Assembly (NCBI RefSeq): GCF_001426545.1
Contig: NZ_LMEZ01000010.1
Coordinates: 186,001-250,000 of the forward strand
Length of the DNA stretch: 64,000 nucleotides
DNA from: Mycobacterium sp. Root135
Lineage (GTDB): Bacteria; Actinomycetota; Actinomycetes; Mycobacteriales; Mycobacteriaceae
Reading direction: 5' to 3'
The translations under genes and the position numbers were made by a program. Numbering within the stretch: the stretch's first letter is position 1; each line of letters begins with the position of its first letter. The notes below the pieces were generated by a model that saw only the letters and a program-made list of their open reading frames with translations, ran no database searches and was not told where the DNA came from. Positions 8,805-16,940 of this stretch are shown here, one piece after another.

Positions 8805-9501
8805 ATGTGTTGGCAGGCTTGTCGACTGGTGTGGCGCTGGTGACCGTCATGGTTGGGATGAAACCGTCCTCTGCGTGTGACGAGCCGGGCACGATCTGAC
8901 CTTCGATCTGGAGCCAGGTGTCCTCGGGGTGGTCGGCGACGGTGGGGGCCGCCGGCCCGGTCAGGTGGATGCGGGCGAGCTGGGCGTCGGCTGCGCAGCA
9001 GACGATGACGACCCGCGCCAGGTCGACTTGGTCCGAACCGTGCAACGTGAACCCGGTGAGCGTGATCGACCGTCCGGCAAGCGAATTCGTGGAGTCGGCA
9101 GCGGCCCGCATCACCACCTCTGGGAGCGAGACCGTCGGTGCGTCACCTGCGGGCAGTGGTGGAAAGGCGCGTCGCTGCGGTGCGTTGACGGGGGCCGACG
9201 TGGCGCCACTGGCGTCAAGGGGCGGAGGGACGACGAAGGCGACCATCGCGATGGGAATCAGCAGCAGCCAGCCGAGCCACGGCTGGTGCCGATGGCCGTG
9301 CTCGTCCCGGTGCTCGTTTCGAGCCGATCGCAGGTCGCGCACGATCGCCACCAGGCCGAGCGTCACCAGCACGGCCGCCGCGACCGCTAGCCACGGCAGC
9401 AGTGCGGGCTTCACGTAGTTCAGGTAGGTGCCCTTCGCCAGCATCACCGCGGTGCTCAGCCCGACCAGCAGCAGCACCAGATTCTGGGTCACCCGGCTCA
9501 C
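8794..9501 (-). CDS. TIGR03943/DUF1980-type membrane protein
   Basis: 235 residues from a GTG at 9501 that overlaps the TGA of the permease gene (GTGA). A longer in-frame reading upstream overlaps the permease and is rejected. Two N-terminal membrane helices (NLVLLLVGLSTAVMLA; LPWLAVAAAVLVTLGLVAI) and a third at about residue 85 (LGWLLLIPIAMVAFVVP) precede a soluble domain of about 130 residues (VVIVCCAADAQLARIHL). This family is nearly always encoded next to a DUF318-type permease, as here. The transported substrate is unknown. In some bacteria the pair is metal (zinc) regulated, but no such site was seen here. Confidence 0.82.
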   Translation of the reverse strand: MSRVTQNLVLLLVGLSTAVMLAKGTYLNYVKPALLPWLAVAAAVLVTLGLVAIVRDLRSARNEHRDEHGHRHQPWLGWLLLIPIAMVAFVVPPPLDASGATSAPVNAPQRRAFPPLPAGDAPTVSLPEVVMRAAADSTNSLAGRSITLTGFTLHGSDQVDLARVVIVCCAADAQLARIHLTGPAAPTVADHPEDTWLQIEGQIVPGSSHAEDGFIPTMTVTSATPVDKPANTYAY

Positions 9502-10490
9502 GAGCCACCGCCGAGGATCGCCAACCCGACGAGGGTCGCGATGACGCTGGCCACCACCAACGTGGCGGGACCAAAGCGCAGCGCGAAGGCACGGCCGAAC
9601 ATGCCCGCCTGCATCGCGGCCAACTTCACGTCGAACGCCGGTCCGACGACGAGGAACACCAGCCGCGGCACCAGCGGAACCATCGTCAGGCTTGCAACGA
9701 CGAAGGCGTCGGCCTCCGAGCACAGGGCAAGAACCGCCGCGAGAAGTGCCATCGTGACGACCCCGACCACGAGGTTGCCCGCGAGGTGCTCGAACACCCA
9801 CGCCGGAACCAGCACGTGCAGCGCTGCCGCGGCGGCCGCCCCCAGCACCAAATAGGAAGCGGCCTGCAGGAAGTCGTGCCGCGCCGCCTCGGTGAACACC
9901 GCCCAGCGCGACGATCCGTCCGGCGCTGCCGCGGGCAGGTCGCGGGTGACCCACTCGTTCTTGCCGAACCGCGACCACAGCAGACCCATGACGACGGCGG
10001 TCGCCAGCGAGGCCACGCACCGCGCGAGCACCATGGCCGGCTGGCCCGGGAACGCCACGGCCGTCGCGACCAGCACCACCGGGTTTATCGCCGGCGCGGA
10101 CAGCATGAACGTCAGGGCGGCCGCGCCGTTGGTGCCGGGCCCGAAGAGCCTGCGAGCCACCGGAACGGAGCCGCACTCGCACCCCGGCAGCGCGGCGCCG
10201 CCGACGCCGGCGACCGCAACGGCCAGAGCGGGCCGGCGCGGCAGCCACCGTTGCAACCGCTCGGCGCTGACGAACGCGGCGATCAAACCGCTGACCACCA
10301 CACCGAGCACCAGGAACGGGAGGGCCTGGACGAACACGCCACAGAACACCGTCGCGGCCGTCCGCAGCCCCGAATTGCCTGCGACGAACCCGCTGACGAC
10401 TCCGGCGGACAACGCCAGCGCGATCAAGCCGACCAGCAAAACCTCGAGTGAACCGACGCGTCGTCGACTCTGGGGCGGGGCCGAAGTCAC
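9498..10490 (-). CDS. DUF318/UPF0718-type permease
   Basis: 330 residues from a GTG at 10490 (VTSAPPQSRRRVGSLEVLLV). About eight to ten hydrophobic helices are visible. The family motifs PGCECGSVPVARRL (with a Cys-x-Cys pair) and MLSAPAINPVVL are both present. It forms a translationally coupled pair with the following TIGR03943 protein. It starts 25 bp after the end of hsaF with no clear terminator between, so it may be read from the KstR-controlled hsaEGF promoter. A transport role is inferred from topology; a metal or redox-linked substrate is possible because of the paired cysteines. Confidence 0.83.
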   Translation of the reverse strand: MTSAPPQSRRRVGSLEVLLVGLIALALSAGVVSGFVAGNSGLRTAATVFCGVFVQALPFLVLGVVVSGLIAAFVSAERLQRWLPRRPALAVAVAGVGGAALPGCECGSVPVARRLFGPGTNGAAALTFMLSAPAINPVVLVATAVAFPGQPAMVLARCVASLATAVVMGLLWSRFGKNEWVTRDLPAAAPDGSSRWAVFTEAARHDFLQAASYLVLGAAAAAALHVLVPAWVFEHLAGNLVVGVVTMALLAAVLALCSEADAFVVASLTMVPLVPRLVFLVVGPAFDVKLAAMQAGMFGRAFALRFGPATLVVASVIATLVGLAILGGGS

Positions 10491-10515
10491 GGCCCCATCC
10501 TGCCTCGCGTTTCTG

Positions 10516-11571
10516 TCAGGACGGTTGGGCCGCGGCGTCCTGTTCGCGTTTGATCTCCAGCGCAATGTCGATGAGCTGGTCTTCCTGGCCGCCGATGAGC
10601 TTGCGCTGCCCAGCGCGGTGCAGCAGCTGATGCGCAGGCACGCCATAGCGGTCGGCCTGACGGATGGCGTGCTTGAGGAAGCTCGAGTACACCCCGGAAT
10701 AGCCCATCACCAACGCGTTGCGATCCAACAGACACTCCGCGGGCATCGCCGGACGCACCACGTCCTCCGCGGCGTCGGCGATCTCGAAGAAGTCGATCCC
10801 GGTCTTCACACCGATCTTGTCGAACACCCCGATCATCGCCTCCACCGGCGCATTGCCCGCACCCGCACCGAAGCGCCGGGTGCTGCCGTCGATCTGCTTG
10901 GCGCCCGCCCTGACCGCCGCCACCGAGTTGGCCACCCCGAGCCCAAGGTTTTCGTGCCCGTGAAAACCGACCTGCGCGTCGTCGCCAAGCTCGGCGACCA
11001 ACGCCTCCACCCGATCCGAGACACCTTCGAGAACCAACGCACCCGCGGAATCCACCACGTAGACGCACTGACAACCCGCGTCGGCCATGATCCTGGCCTG
11101 CGCGGCGAGCTTCTCCGGCGCAGTGGTGTGGGCCATCATCAAGAACCCGACGGTCTCCAACCCCAGCTCACGGGCCAACCCGAAATGCTGGATCGAGACG
11201 TCGGCCTCGGTGCAGTGGGTGGCGATCCGGCAGATCGAGCCACCGTTCTGCTGGGCCTCCTTGATGTCCTCCTTGGTGCCCAGTCCGGGCAGCATCAGGA
11301 AGGCGATCTTGGAGTTCGTGGCCGTCTCGGCGGCCAGCTTGATCAGCTCCTGCTCCGGGGTCTTGGAGAACCCGTAGTTGAAGCTCGACCCGCCAAGCCC
11401 GTCACCGTGGGTGACCTCGATGACCGGCACACCGGCTGCGTCCAAGGCGAAGACGATCGACTGCACTTCGTCCTTGGTGAACTGATGCCGCTTGTGATGA
11501 GACCCGTCGCGCAGCGACGTATCGGTCATCCGGACGTCCCAGCTCGCATCGAAGAAGACCTCGGTGCTCAT
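10516..11571 (-). CDS. hsaF: 4-hydroxy-2-oxovalerate/oxohexanoate aldolase HsaF
   Basis: 351 residues, normal for the DmpG/HsaF family. MTDTSLRDGSHHKRH near the N-terminus supplies the catalytic Arg/Asp and first metal ligand, and VGFHGHENLG at about residue 200 gives the HxH metal ligands. It cleaves 4-hydroxy-2-oxohexanoate from steroid A/B-ring degradation into pyruvate and propionaldehyde, which is channelled to HsaG. Its ATG overlaps the hsaG stop by 4 bp (ATGA), as expected for a tight HsaF-HsaG complex. The operon is hsaE-hsaG-hsaF. Confidence 0.97.
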   Translation of the reverse strand: MSTEVFFDASWDVRMTDTSLRDGSHHKRHQFTKDEVQSIVFALDAAGVPVIEVTHGDGLGGSSFNYGFSKTPEQELIKLAAETATNSKIAFLMLPGLGTKEDIKEAQQNGGSICRIATHCTEADVSIQHFGLARELGLETVGFLMMAHTTAPEKLAAQARIMADAGCQCVYVVDSAGALVLEGVSDRVEALVAELGDDAQVGFHGHENLGLGVANSVAAVRAGAKQIDGSTRRFGAGAGNAPVEAMIGVFDKIGVKTGIDFFEIADAAEDVVRPAMPAECLLDRNALVMGYSGVYSSFLKHAIRQADRYGVPAHQLLHRAGQRKLIGGQEDQLIDIALEIKREQDAAAQPS

Positions 11572-12485
11572 GCGTGACCTCCAGTAGTCGCAGCCAGAAC
11601 TTCCTTCGCGATCTCCTCGCCGACCTTCGTCGCCGCCGCGGTCATGATGTCCAAGTTCCCCGCATACGGCGGCAAATAGTCCCCGGCCCCCTCCACCTCG
11701 ACGAACACCGTCACCAACGCGTACCCACCGGAATGGGTCGACGGCGGGTCGAACTGCGGCTCGTTGAGCAACCGGTATCCCGGCACATAGGTCTGCACCT
11801 GCGCCGCCACCTCCTTGATCGACGCGGTGATCGCATCCTGATCGGCGTCTTCGGGAATCGCACAGAAGATGGTGTCGCGCATGATCATCGGCGGCTCAGC
11901 CGGATTCAGAATGATGATCGCCTTGCCACGCGCGGCCCCACCGATCACCTCCACCCCCCGGCTGGTGGTCTTGGTGAACTCGTCGATGTTGGCCCGCGTG
12001 CCCGGCCCGGCCGACGCCGAGGACACCGACGCCACGATTTCCGCGTAGGGCACGTCGACCACCCGGGACACCGCGTGCACCATCGGGATCGTGGCCTGCC
12101 CACCACAGGTCACCATGTTCACGTTCGGCGCGTCGAGATGCTCACGCAAGTTCGCCGGCGGGATCACCCCTGGCCCAACGGCGGCCGGGGTCAGGTCGAT
12201 CGCGCGGATACCCGCCTCGGCGTAGCGCGGCGCGGCGTCGCGATGGACATACGCACTGGTCGCCTCGAACACCAGATCGGGCTTCTCATCGCGTGCGAGC
12301 AGCCAATCCACCCCCTCGTGGCTGGTCTCCAACCCGAGTTTGCGGGCCCGCGCCAACCCCTCGCTCTCGGGGTCGATGCCGATCATCCAGCGCGGCTCCA
12401 ACCACTCCGAGCGCAGCAGCTTGTAGAGCAGGTCGGTACTGATGTTGCCGGACCCGACGATCGCGACGGTGGCCTTATTTCCCAT
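11568..12485 (-). CDS. hsaG: Acylating propionaldehyde dehydrogenase HsaG
   Basis: 305 residues. The N-terminal NAD-binding motif is VAIVGSGNIS, and the catalytic cysteine lies in MVTCGGQATIP (Cys127). It converts the propionaldehyde released by HsaF into propionyl-CoA with NAD+ and CoA. Gene order hsaE (12 bp gap), hsaG, hsaF (4-bp overlap) matches Rv3536c-Rv3535c-Rv3534c. Control is through the KstR box at 13340-13353. Confidence 0.97.
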   Translation of the reverse strand: MGNKATVAIVGSGNISTDLLYKLLRSEWLEPRWMIGIDPESEGLARARKLGLETSHEGVDWLLARDEKPDLVFEATSAYVHRDAAPRYAEAGIRAIDLTPAAVGPGVIPPANLREHLDAPNVNMVTCGGQATIPMVHAVSRVVDVPYAEIVASVSSASAGPGTRANIDEFTKTTSRGVEVIGGAARGKAIIILNPAEPPMIMRDTIFCAIPEDADQDAITASIKEVAAQVQTYVPGYRLLNEPQFDPPSTHSGGYALVTVFVEVEGAGDYLPPYAGNLDIMTAAATKVGEEIAKEVLAATTGGHA

Positions 12486-12497
12486 GAAAGAAGCTCC

Positions 12498-13283
12498 TCA
12501 TTCGAACGACAGACGGACTGAACCCAGCCCCAGAAAATCGGCGACGAAGTCGTCACCCGGACGCGCGTCGATCGCCCGCGTGCACGACCCGGGCAACACG
12601 ATGTCCCCCGCCCGCAACCGCACCCCAAACTGGTCGACCTTGCGCGCCAACCACGCCACCGCCGTCACCGGGTTGCCGAGCACCGCATCGCTGCGCCCCT
12701 CGGCGACGACTTCACCGTTGCGGGTCAACACTGCGTCGATGTTCTTGATGTCAACGTCCTTCGGCGACACCCGGTCGGTGCCCAGCACCCACCCCGCCGA
12801 CGACGCGTTGTCGGCAATCGTGTCACCCAACTTGATCTTCCAGTCGGTGATCCGGGTGTCGATCAACTCGATCGACGGCGCGAACGCCGCCGTCGCAGCG
12901 AGCACGTCGTCCTCGGTGCATCCGGCGCCCGGCAAATCGTCGGCCAGGATGAAGCCGACCTCGACCTCGACCCGCGGATAGAGGAACTTCCCGGCCGGAA
13001 CCGGCCGGTCCTCGAAGACCTCCATGTCGTCGAGCAGGTGACCGTAGTCCGGCTCGTCGACGCCCATCATCTTCTGCATCGCCTCCGAGGACAGCCCCAC
13101 CTTGTGCCCGACAACCCGGGCACCGGCAGCCACCCGCGCCCGGATGTTCAGCAGCTGGATCTCGTAGGCGTCCACCATGTCCAAATCGGCATACCGGTCG
13201 GTCAGCGGCTTCATCGGCACCTTGCCGCGCTCGGCCTCGGCCAGCTCGGCGGCCAAGTCGGCACGCACTTCAGACGACAACAT
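12498..13283 (-). CDS. hsaE: 2-hydroxypentadienoate/hexadienoate hydratase HsaE
   Basis: 261 residues from the ATG at 13283 (MLSSEVRADLAAELAEAERG). The start choice fits family length and leaves the KstR box 57 bp upstream. The C-terminal fumarylacetoacetase-like fold shows the acidic metal ligands in RVEVEVGFILADDL and a conserved ending GDDFVADFLGLGSVRLSF. It hydrates 2-hydroxyhexa-2,4-dienoate, released by HsaD, to 4-hydroxy-2-oxohexanoate. It is the first gene of hsaE-G-F and is divergent from kstD. Confidence 0.96.
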   Translation of the reverse strand: MLSSEVRADLAAELAEAERGKVPMKPLTDRYADLDMVDAYEIQLLNIRARVAAGARVVGHKVGLSSEAMQKMMGVDEPDYGHLLDDMEVFEDRPVPAGKFLYPRVEVEVGFILADDLPGAGCTEDDVLAATAAFAPSIELIDTRITDWKIKLGDTIADNASSAGWVLGTDRVSPKDVDIKNIDAVLTRNGEVVAEGRSDAVLGNPVTAVAWLARKVDQFGVRLRAGDIVLPGSCTRAIDARPGDDFVADFLGLGSVRLSFE

Positions 13284-13339
13284 CGGTGAAGTCCCCTCGT
13301 TTCGTCGACCGGCACAGTTGTGGGCCGGCCGGGCAATTC

Positions 13340-13353
13340 TATAACGTGTTCTA
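13340..13353. promoter_or_regulatory. KstR operator between hsaE and kstD
   Basis: TATAACGTGTTCTA matches TnnAACnnGTTnnA exactly. It ends one base before the kstD ATG and lies 57 bp from the hsaE start. Its first six bases, TATAAC, also look like a -10 element for kstD, so bound KstR would cover the kstD core promoter. Confidence 0.92.
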
Positions 13354-13354
13354 C

Positions 13355-15049
13355 ATGACCCAACAGGAGTACGACGTCGTCGTGGTCGGAAGCGGCGCCG
13401 CCGGCATGGTGGCCGCACTTACCGCCGCCCACCAGGGACTCTCGACATTAGTCGTCGAGAAGGCTCCTCACTATGGAGGTTCCACTGCGCGGTCAGGTGG
13501 CGGCGTGTGGATTCCGAACAACGAAGTCCTCAAGAAGGACGGGGTGAAGGACACCGCCGAGGCGGCCCGCACCTACCTGCACACGATCATCGGCGACGCC
13601 GTCGAGCCGGAGAAGATCGACACCTACCTGGACCGCGGCCCGGAGATGCTGTCGTTCGTGTTGAAGCACTCGCCGTTGAAGCTGTGCTGGGTCCCCGGGT
13701 ACTCCGACTACTACCCCGAGGCCGCGGGCGGCAAGCCCACCGGCCGGTCGGTGGAGCCGAAGCCGTTCGACGCCAAGAAACTCGGCGCCGACGAGAAGGG
13801 GCTCGAGCCGCCGTACGGCAAGGTGCCGATGAACATGGTGGTGATGCAGCAGGACTACGTGCGGCTGAACCAATTGAAGCGTCACCCGCGCGGCGTCCTG
13901 CGCAGCCTCAAGGTCGGCATCCGCGCGACCTGGGCGAAGTCCAGAGGCAAGAATCTGGTTGGCATGGGACGCGCCCTCATCGCACCGATGCGGATCGGCC
14001 TCCAAAAGGCCGGTGTGCCAGTCGAACTCAACACCGCACTGACCGACCTGTACGTCGAGGACGGCGTCGTGCGTGGCGTGTACGTGCGCGACACCACCGA
14101 ACCGGAGAGCGCCGAGCCACGGCTGATTCGCGCTCGCCGGGGTGTCATCCTCGGCAGCGGCGGCTTCGAGCACAACGAACAAATGCGCGTGAAGTACCAG
14201 CGCGCTCCGATCACCACCGAATGGACCGTCGGCGCGATTGCCAACACCGGCGACGGCATCCAGGCCGCCGAGAAGCTTGGGGCCGCACTGGAAATGATGG
14301 AGGACTCCTGGTGGGGTCCGACGGTGCCACTGGTCGGAGCGCCGTGGTTCGCGCTGTCCGAACGCAACTCCCCCGGTTCGATCATCGTCAACACCAGTGG
14401 CAAGCGCTTCATGAACGAGTCGATGCCGTACGTCGAGGCGTGCCACTGGATGTACGGCGGAAAGTTCGGCCAGGGCGAAGGACCCGGCGAGAACGTCCCC
14501 GCCTGGCTGGTCTTCGACCAGCAGTACCGCGACCGCTACATCTTTGCGGGTCTGCAACCGGGACAACGCATTCCAAAGAAGTGGCTGGAATCGGGCGTCG
14601 TCGTCAAGGCCGACACGCTCGAGGAATTGGCCGAGAAGACCGGCCTGCCGCTTGGTGAGTTAAAGGACACGATTGCGCGGTTCAACGGCTTTGCGCGCTC
14701 GGGCGTCGACGAGGACTTCCATCGCGGCGAGAGCGCGTATGACCGTTACTACGGCGACCCGACCATCAAGCCCAACCCGAACCTTGGCGAGATCGACCAC
14801 GGCCCGTTCTACGCGGCCAAGATGGTGCCGGGCGACCTCGGCACCAAGGGCGGCGTCCGCACCGACGTCAACGGCCGGGCGCTGCGCGACGACGGATCGG
14901 TCATCGACGGGCTGTACGCGGCAGGCAACGTCAGCTCACCGGTGATGGGCCACACCTACCCGGGTCCCGGCGGGACCATCGGCCCCGCCATGACGTTTGG
15001 ATACCTCGCCGCGCTGCACTTGGCCGCCAGCCCGGTCGGGACGGTCTGA
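13355..15049 (+). CDS. kstD: 3-ketosteroid delta-1-dehydrogenase KstD
   Basis: 564 residues, one more than the M. tuberculosis enzyme. The FAD motif VVVGSGAAGMVAA begins at residue 9. The C-terminus carries HTYPGPGGTIGPAMTFG, whose Tyr and Gly four residues later correspond to catalytic Tyr487/Gly491 of Rhodococcus KstD1. It introduces the 1,2 double bond into 3-keto-4-ene steroids; with KshAB this opens ring B. The ATG at 13355 directly follows the KstR operator and has no Shine-Dalgarno sequence, which suggests a leaderless mRNA. The next gene, chsH3, starts 1 bp after its stop. Confidence 0.97.
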   Translation: MTQQEYDVVVVGSGAAGMVAALTAAHQGLSTLVVEKAPHYGGSTARSGGGVWIPNNEVLKKDGVKDTAEAARTYLHTIIGDAVEPEKIDTYLDRGPEMLSFVLKHSPLKLCWVPGYSDYYPEAAGGKPTGRSVEPKPFDAKKLGADEKGLEPPYGKVPMNMVVMQQDYVRLNQLKRHPRGVLRSLKVGIRATWAKSRGKNLVGMGRALIAPMRIGLQKAGVPVELNTALTDLYVEDGVVRGVYVRDTTEPESAEPRLIRARRGVILGSGGFEHNEQMRVKYQRAPITTEWTVGAIANTGDGIQAAEKLGAALEMMEDSWWGPTVPLVGAPWFALSERNSPGSIIVNTSGKRFMNESMPYVEACHWMYGGKFGQGEGPGENVPAWLVFDQQYRDRYIFAGLQPGQRIPKKWLESGVVVKADTLEELAEKTGLPLGELKDTIARFNGFARSGVDEDFHRGESAYDRYYGDPTIKPNPNLGEIDHGPFYAAKMVPGDLGTKGGVRTDVNGRALRDDGSVIDGLYAAGNVSSPVMGHTYPGPGGTIGPAMTFGYLAALHLAASPVGTV

Positions 15050-15050
15050 C

Positions 15051-15911
15051 GTGCCGATCAACCTCGACGAAGCCCTCGGCGCCGAGCTTCCACCGGTCGA
15101 GTTCTCCTGGAGCAGCAGCGACGTTCAGCTCTACCACCTCGGCCTCGGGGCGGGCGCGGATCCCCTCGACCCCCGCGAGCTCCGCTATCTCACCGACGGC
15201 ACGCCTCAGGTGCTGCCGACGTTCGGCAGCGTGGCGCAGACGTTCCACGAGACCGCGGCGCCGACGGTGAGCTTTCCCGGCATCGACATCGAACTCTCCA
15301 AGGTGCTGCACGCCAGCGAGGCCGTCACCGTTCCCGGTCCCATCCCGCCGTCGGGGACGGGACGGGCGGTCACCCGCTTCACCGACATCTGGGACAAGGG
15401 CAAGGCGGCGGTGATCTGGTCGGAGACTACGGTGACCACCCCCGACGGCGAGCTGCTCTGGACCCAGAAGCGCTCCATCTTCGCCCGCGGCGAGGGCGGC
15501 TTCGGTGGCGAGCGCGGTGCCTCGACGTCCGCCGAACCACCGGACCGTGCCCCCGACGTGGAGCTGTCCATCCCGACGCTGCCGCAGCAGGCGCTGCTGT
15601 ACCGCCTCTGTGGTGATCGCAATCCGCTGCACTCCGACCCCGAATTTGCCGCCGCGGCAGGTTTTCCGAAGCCGATCCTGCATGGGCTGTGCACCTACGG
15701 CATCGCCGCGAAGGCGCTCGTCGACCGGTTCCTCGACGGTGACGTGTCCCGCGTTGGGTCGTACGGGGCCCGTTTCGCCGGGGTGCTATTTCCCGGCGAA
15801 ACCCTGGTGGCACGGGTGTGGGAGGACGACGGACGGTTGCTCGCCGTCTTCGTGGCACCGGAGCGCGACGACGCGGTGGTTCTCTCGGGCGTGGAGCTGA
15901 CCCCCGCGTAG
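15051..15911 (+). CDS. chsH3: MaoC-like steroid enoyl-CoA hydratase (Rv3538 type)
   Basis: 286 residues from a GTG one base after the kstD stop. A double hot-dog protein: the C-terminal half has the hydratase-2 signature YRLCGDRNPLHSDPEFA (catalytic Asp and His) at about residues 183-199, followed by FPKPILHGLCTYG. The N-terminal half lacks this motif, as usual for two-domain MaoC proteins. The homologue Rv3538 hydrates a side-chain enoyl-CoA with (R) stereochemistry; I recall the name ChsH3 for it (Hsd4B in other species). Co-transcription with kstD and the KstR box support a steroid CoA substrate. Confidence 0.87.
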   Translation: MPINLDEALGAELPPVEFSWSSSDVQLYHLGLGAGADPLDPRELRYLTDGTPQVLPTFGSVAQTFHETAAPTVSFPGIDIELSKVLHASEAVTVPGPIPPSGTGRAVTRFTDIWDKGKAAVIWSETTVTTPDGELLWTQKRSIFARGEGGFGGERGASTSAEPPDRAPDVELSIPTLPQQALLYRLCGDRNPLHSDPEFAAAAGFPKPILHGLCTYGIAAKALVDRFLDGDVSRVGSYGARFAGVLFPGETLVARVWEDDGRLLAVFVAPERDDAVVLSGVELTPA

Positions 15912-16022
15912 TCCGCGAAATTTGGTGACCTGACACCCACTCCGGACCTGATAGCTTCAGGCGTACGACTGTTCCCGTCGGGAAAGTCGTCGTTTTCAGC
16001 ACTTATGGGGAGGGCACTTCAC

Positions 16023-16928
16023 GTGAAGATCACCAACGGACTGGCTACCGTCGCCGCCGCTGCCGCGTTCGGCTGCATCGGGTTCATCGGAACGCCGACC
16101 GCCGCCGCCGATGATCTGACGACGACCACGATCGGCAACGAGGCAAGGCTGACCAACGGAGACGTCGTTCAGGGCTGGACGATCACCGACCTGAAGGCCA
16201 GTACCGACCAGATCCCCTACCCGGTTGCAGGCACACTGTGGGAAGCCACCGCAACGGATCAGGCCATCGAAGGCAGCGTCACGCCGATCGTCTCGAATCT
16301 CAACGCGCGCGCCAAGAGTGGCGAGACCTACCGCGTCCTGTTCGGGGTCGCGACCCCCCAGGGCGTGAACCCCTCGACGCTCGCCCAGGGCCAGCAGACC
16401 ACGGGCAAGGTGTACTTCGACGTCGTCGGCGACACGCCAGACAGCGTCGTCTACAACGCAGGCGGCCACGACCTTGCGGTCTGGGTGCAGCCACCGCCCC
16501 AGCTCCCCACCCAGCGCGGCGGGGGCAGCTACTCGTCGTCGTCACCCGCATCGTCGGCGACCCCGGCCACGCCGGGAGCAGTCCCGGGAGCGCCGATTGG
16601 CGCCGAGGCCGTCCCCGCGCCGGGCGCCGTCCTGCCAGCTGGCAGCGCGGGCACGCCGATTCCAGCCGGTAGCCAGGGCACCCCGATCGCGGGCAGCCAG
16701 GGCACGCCGGTCCCCGGCACCACGCCGATGACTCCCGCGCCGCTTGGCACCGAGGGTGCGCCGCAGCCGGCCAGCGTTCAAGAGGGCACCGCGCCCACCG
16801 GGAGCCAGGGCACCCCGTTGCCCGCGGGCGCGCCCGCAGCGGTCGCGCCGGCTCCCGCCCCTGCGATGGCACCGGCGCCTGCAGCGGCGGCTCCCTCTAC
16901 GACAGTGATCGTCCCGCCCCCAGCCTGA
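16023..16928 (+). CDS. Secreted DUF1942 (MPT63-like) protein with Pro/Ala/Gly-rich tail
   Basis: 301 residues from a GTG at 16023, preceded by GGGGAGGG at 9-bp spacing; an in-frame ATG at 16005 lies before that ribosome site. A Sec signal peptide is visible (GLATVAAAAAFGCIGFIG, cleavage near TAAADD). Residues about 35-160 form the MPT63-type immunoglobulin-like domain (LTNGDVVQGWTITDLKAS; GKVYFDVVGDTPDSVVYN). The tail of about 140 residues is low complexity and repeats GSQGTP with variants four or five times. The function of MPT63-family proteins is unknown. It converges on the kinase gene with a 7-bp gap. Confidence 0.85.
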   Translation: MKITNGLATVAAAAAFGCIGFIGTPTAAADDLTTTTIGNEARLTNGDVVQGWTITDLKASTDQIPYPVAGTLWEATATDQAIEGSVTPIVSNLNARAKSGETYRVLFGVATPQGVNPSTLAQGQQTTGKVYFDVVGDTPDSVVYNAGGHDLAVWVQPPPQLPTQRGGGSYSSSSPASSATPATPGAVPGAPIGAEAVPAPGAVLPAGSAGTPIPAGSQGTPIAGSQGTPVPGTTPMTPAPLGTEGAPQPASVQEGTAPTGSQGTPLPAGAPAAVAPAPAPAMAPAPAAAAPSTTVIVPPPA

Positions 16929-16940
16929 TCCACGATCAGG
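16924..16940. terminator. Small hairpin across two convergent stop codons
   Basis: CCTGATC-CAC-GATCAGG forms a perfect 7-bp stem with a 3-base loop. The TGA stops of the DUF1942 gene and of the kinase gene both lie inside it. There is no T-tract, so it may be only a weak intrinsic terminator acting in both directions. Confidence 0.45.

Noticed and set aside
9502..10248. In-frame upstream extension of the TIGR03943 protein
   Set aside because: It overlaps the permease in another frame; the GTG at 9501 overlapping the permease stop is the better start.
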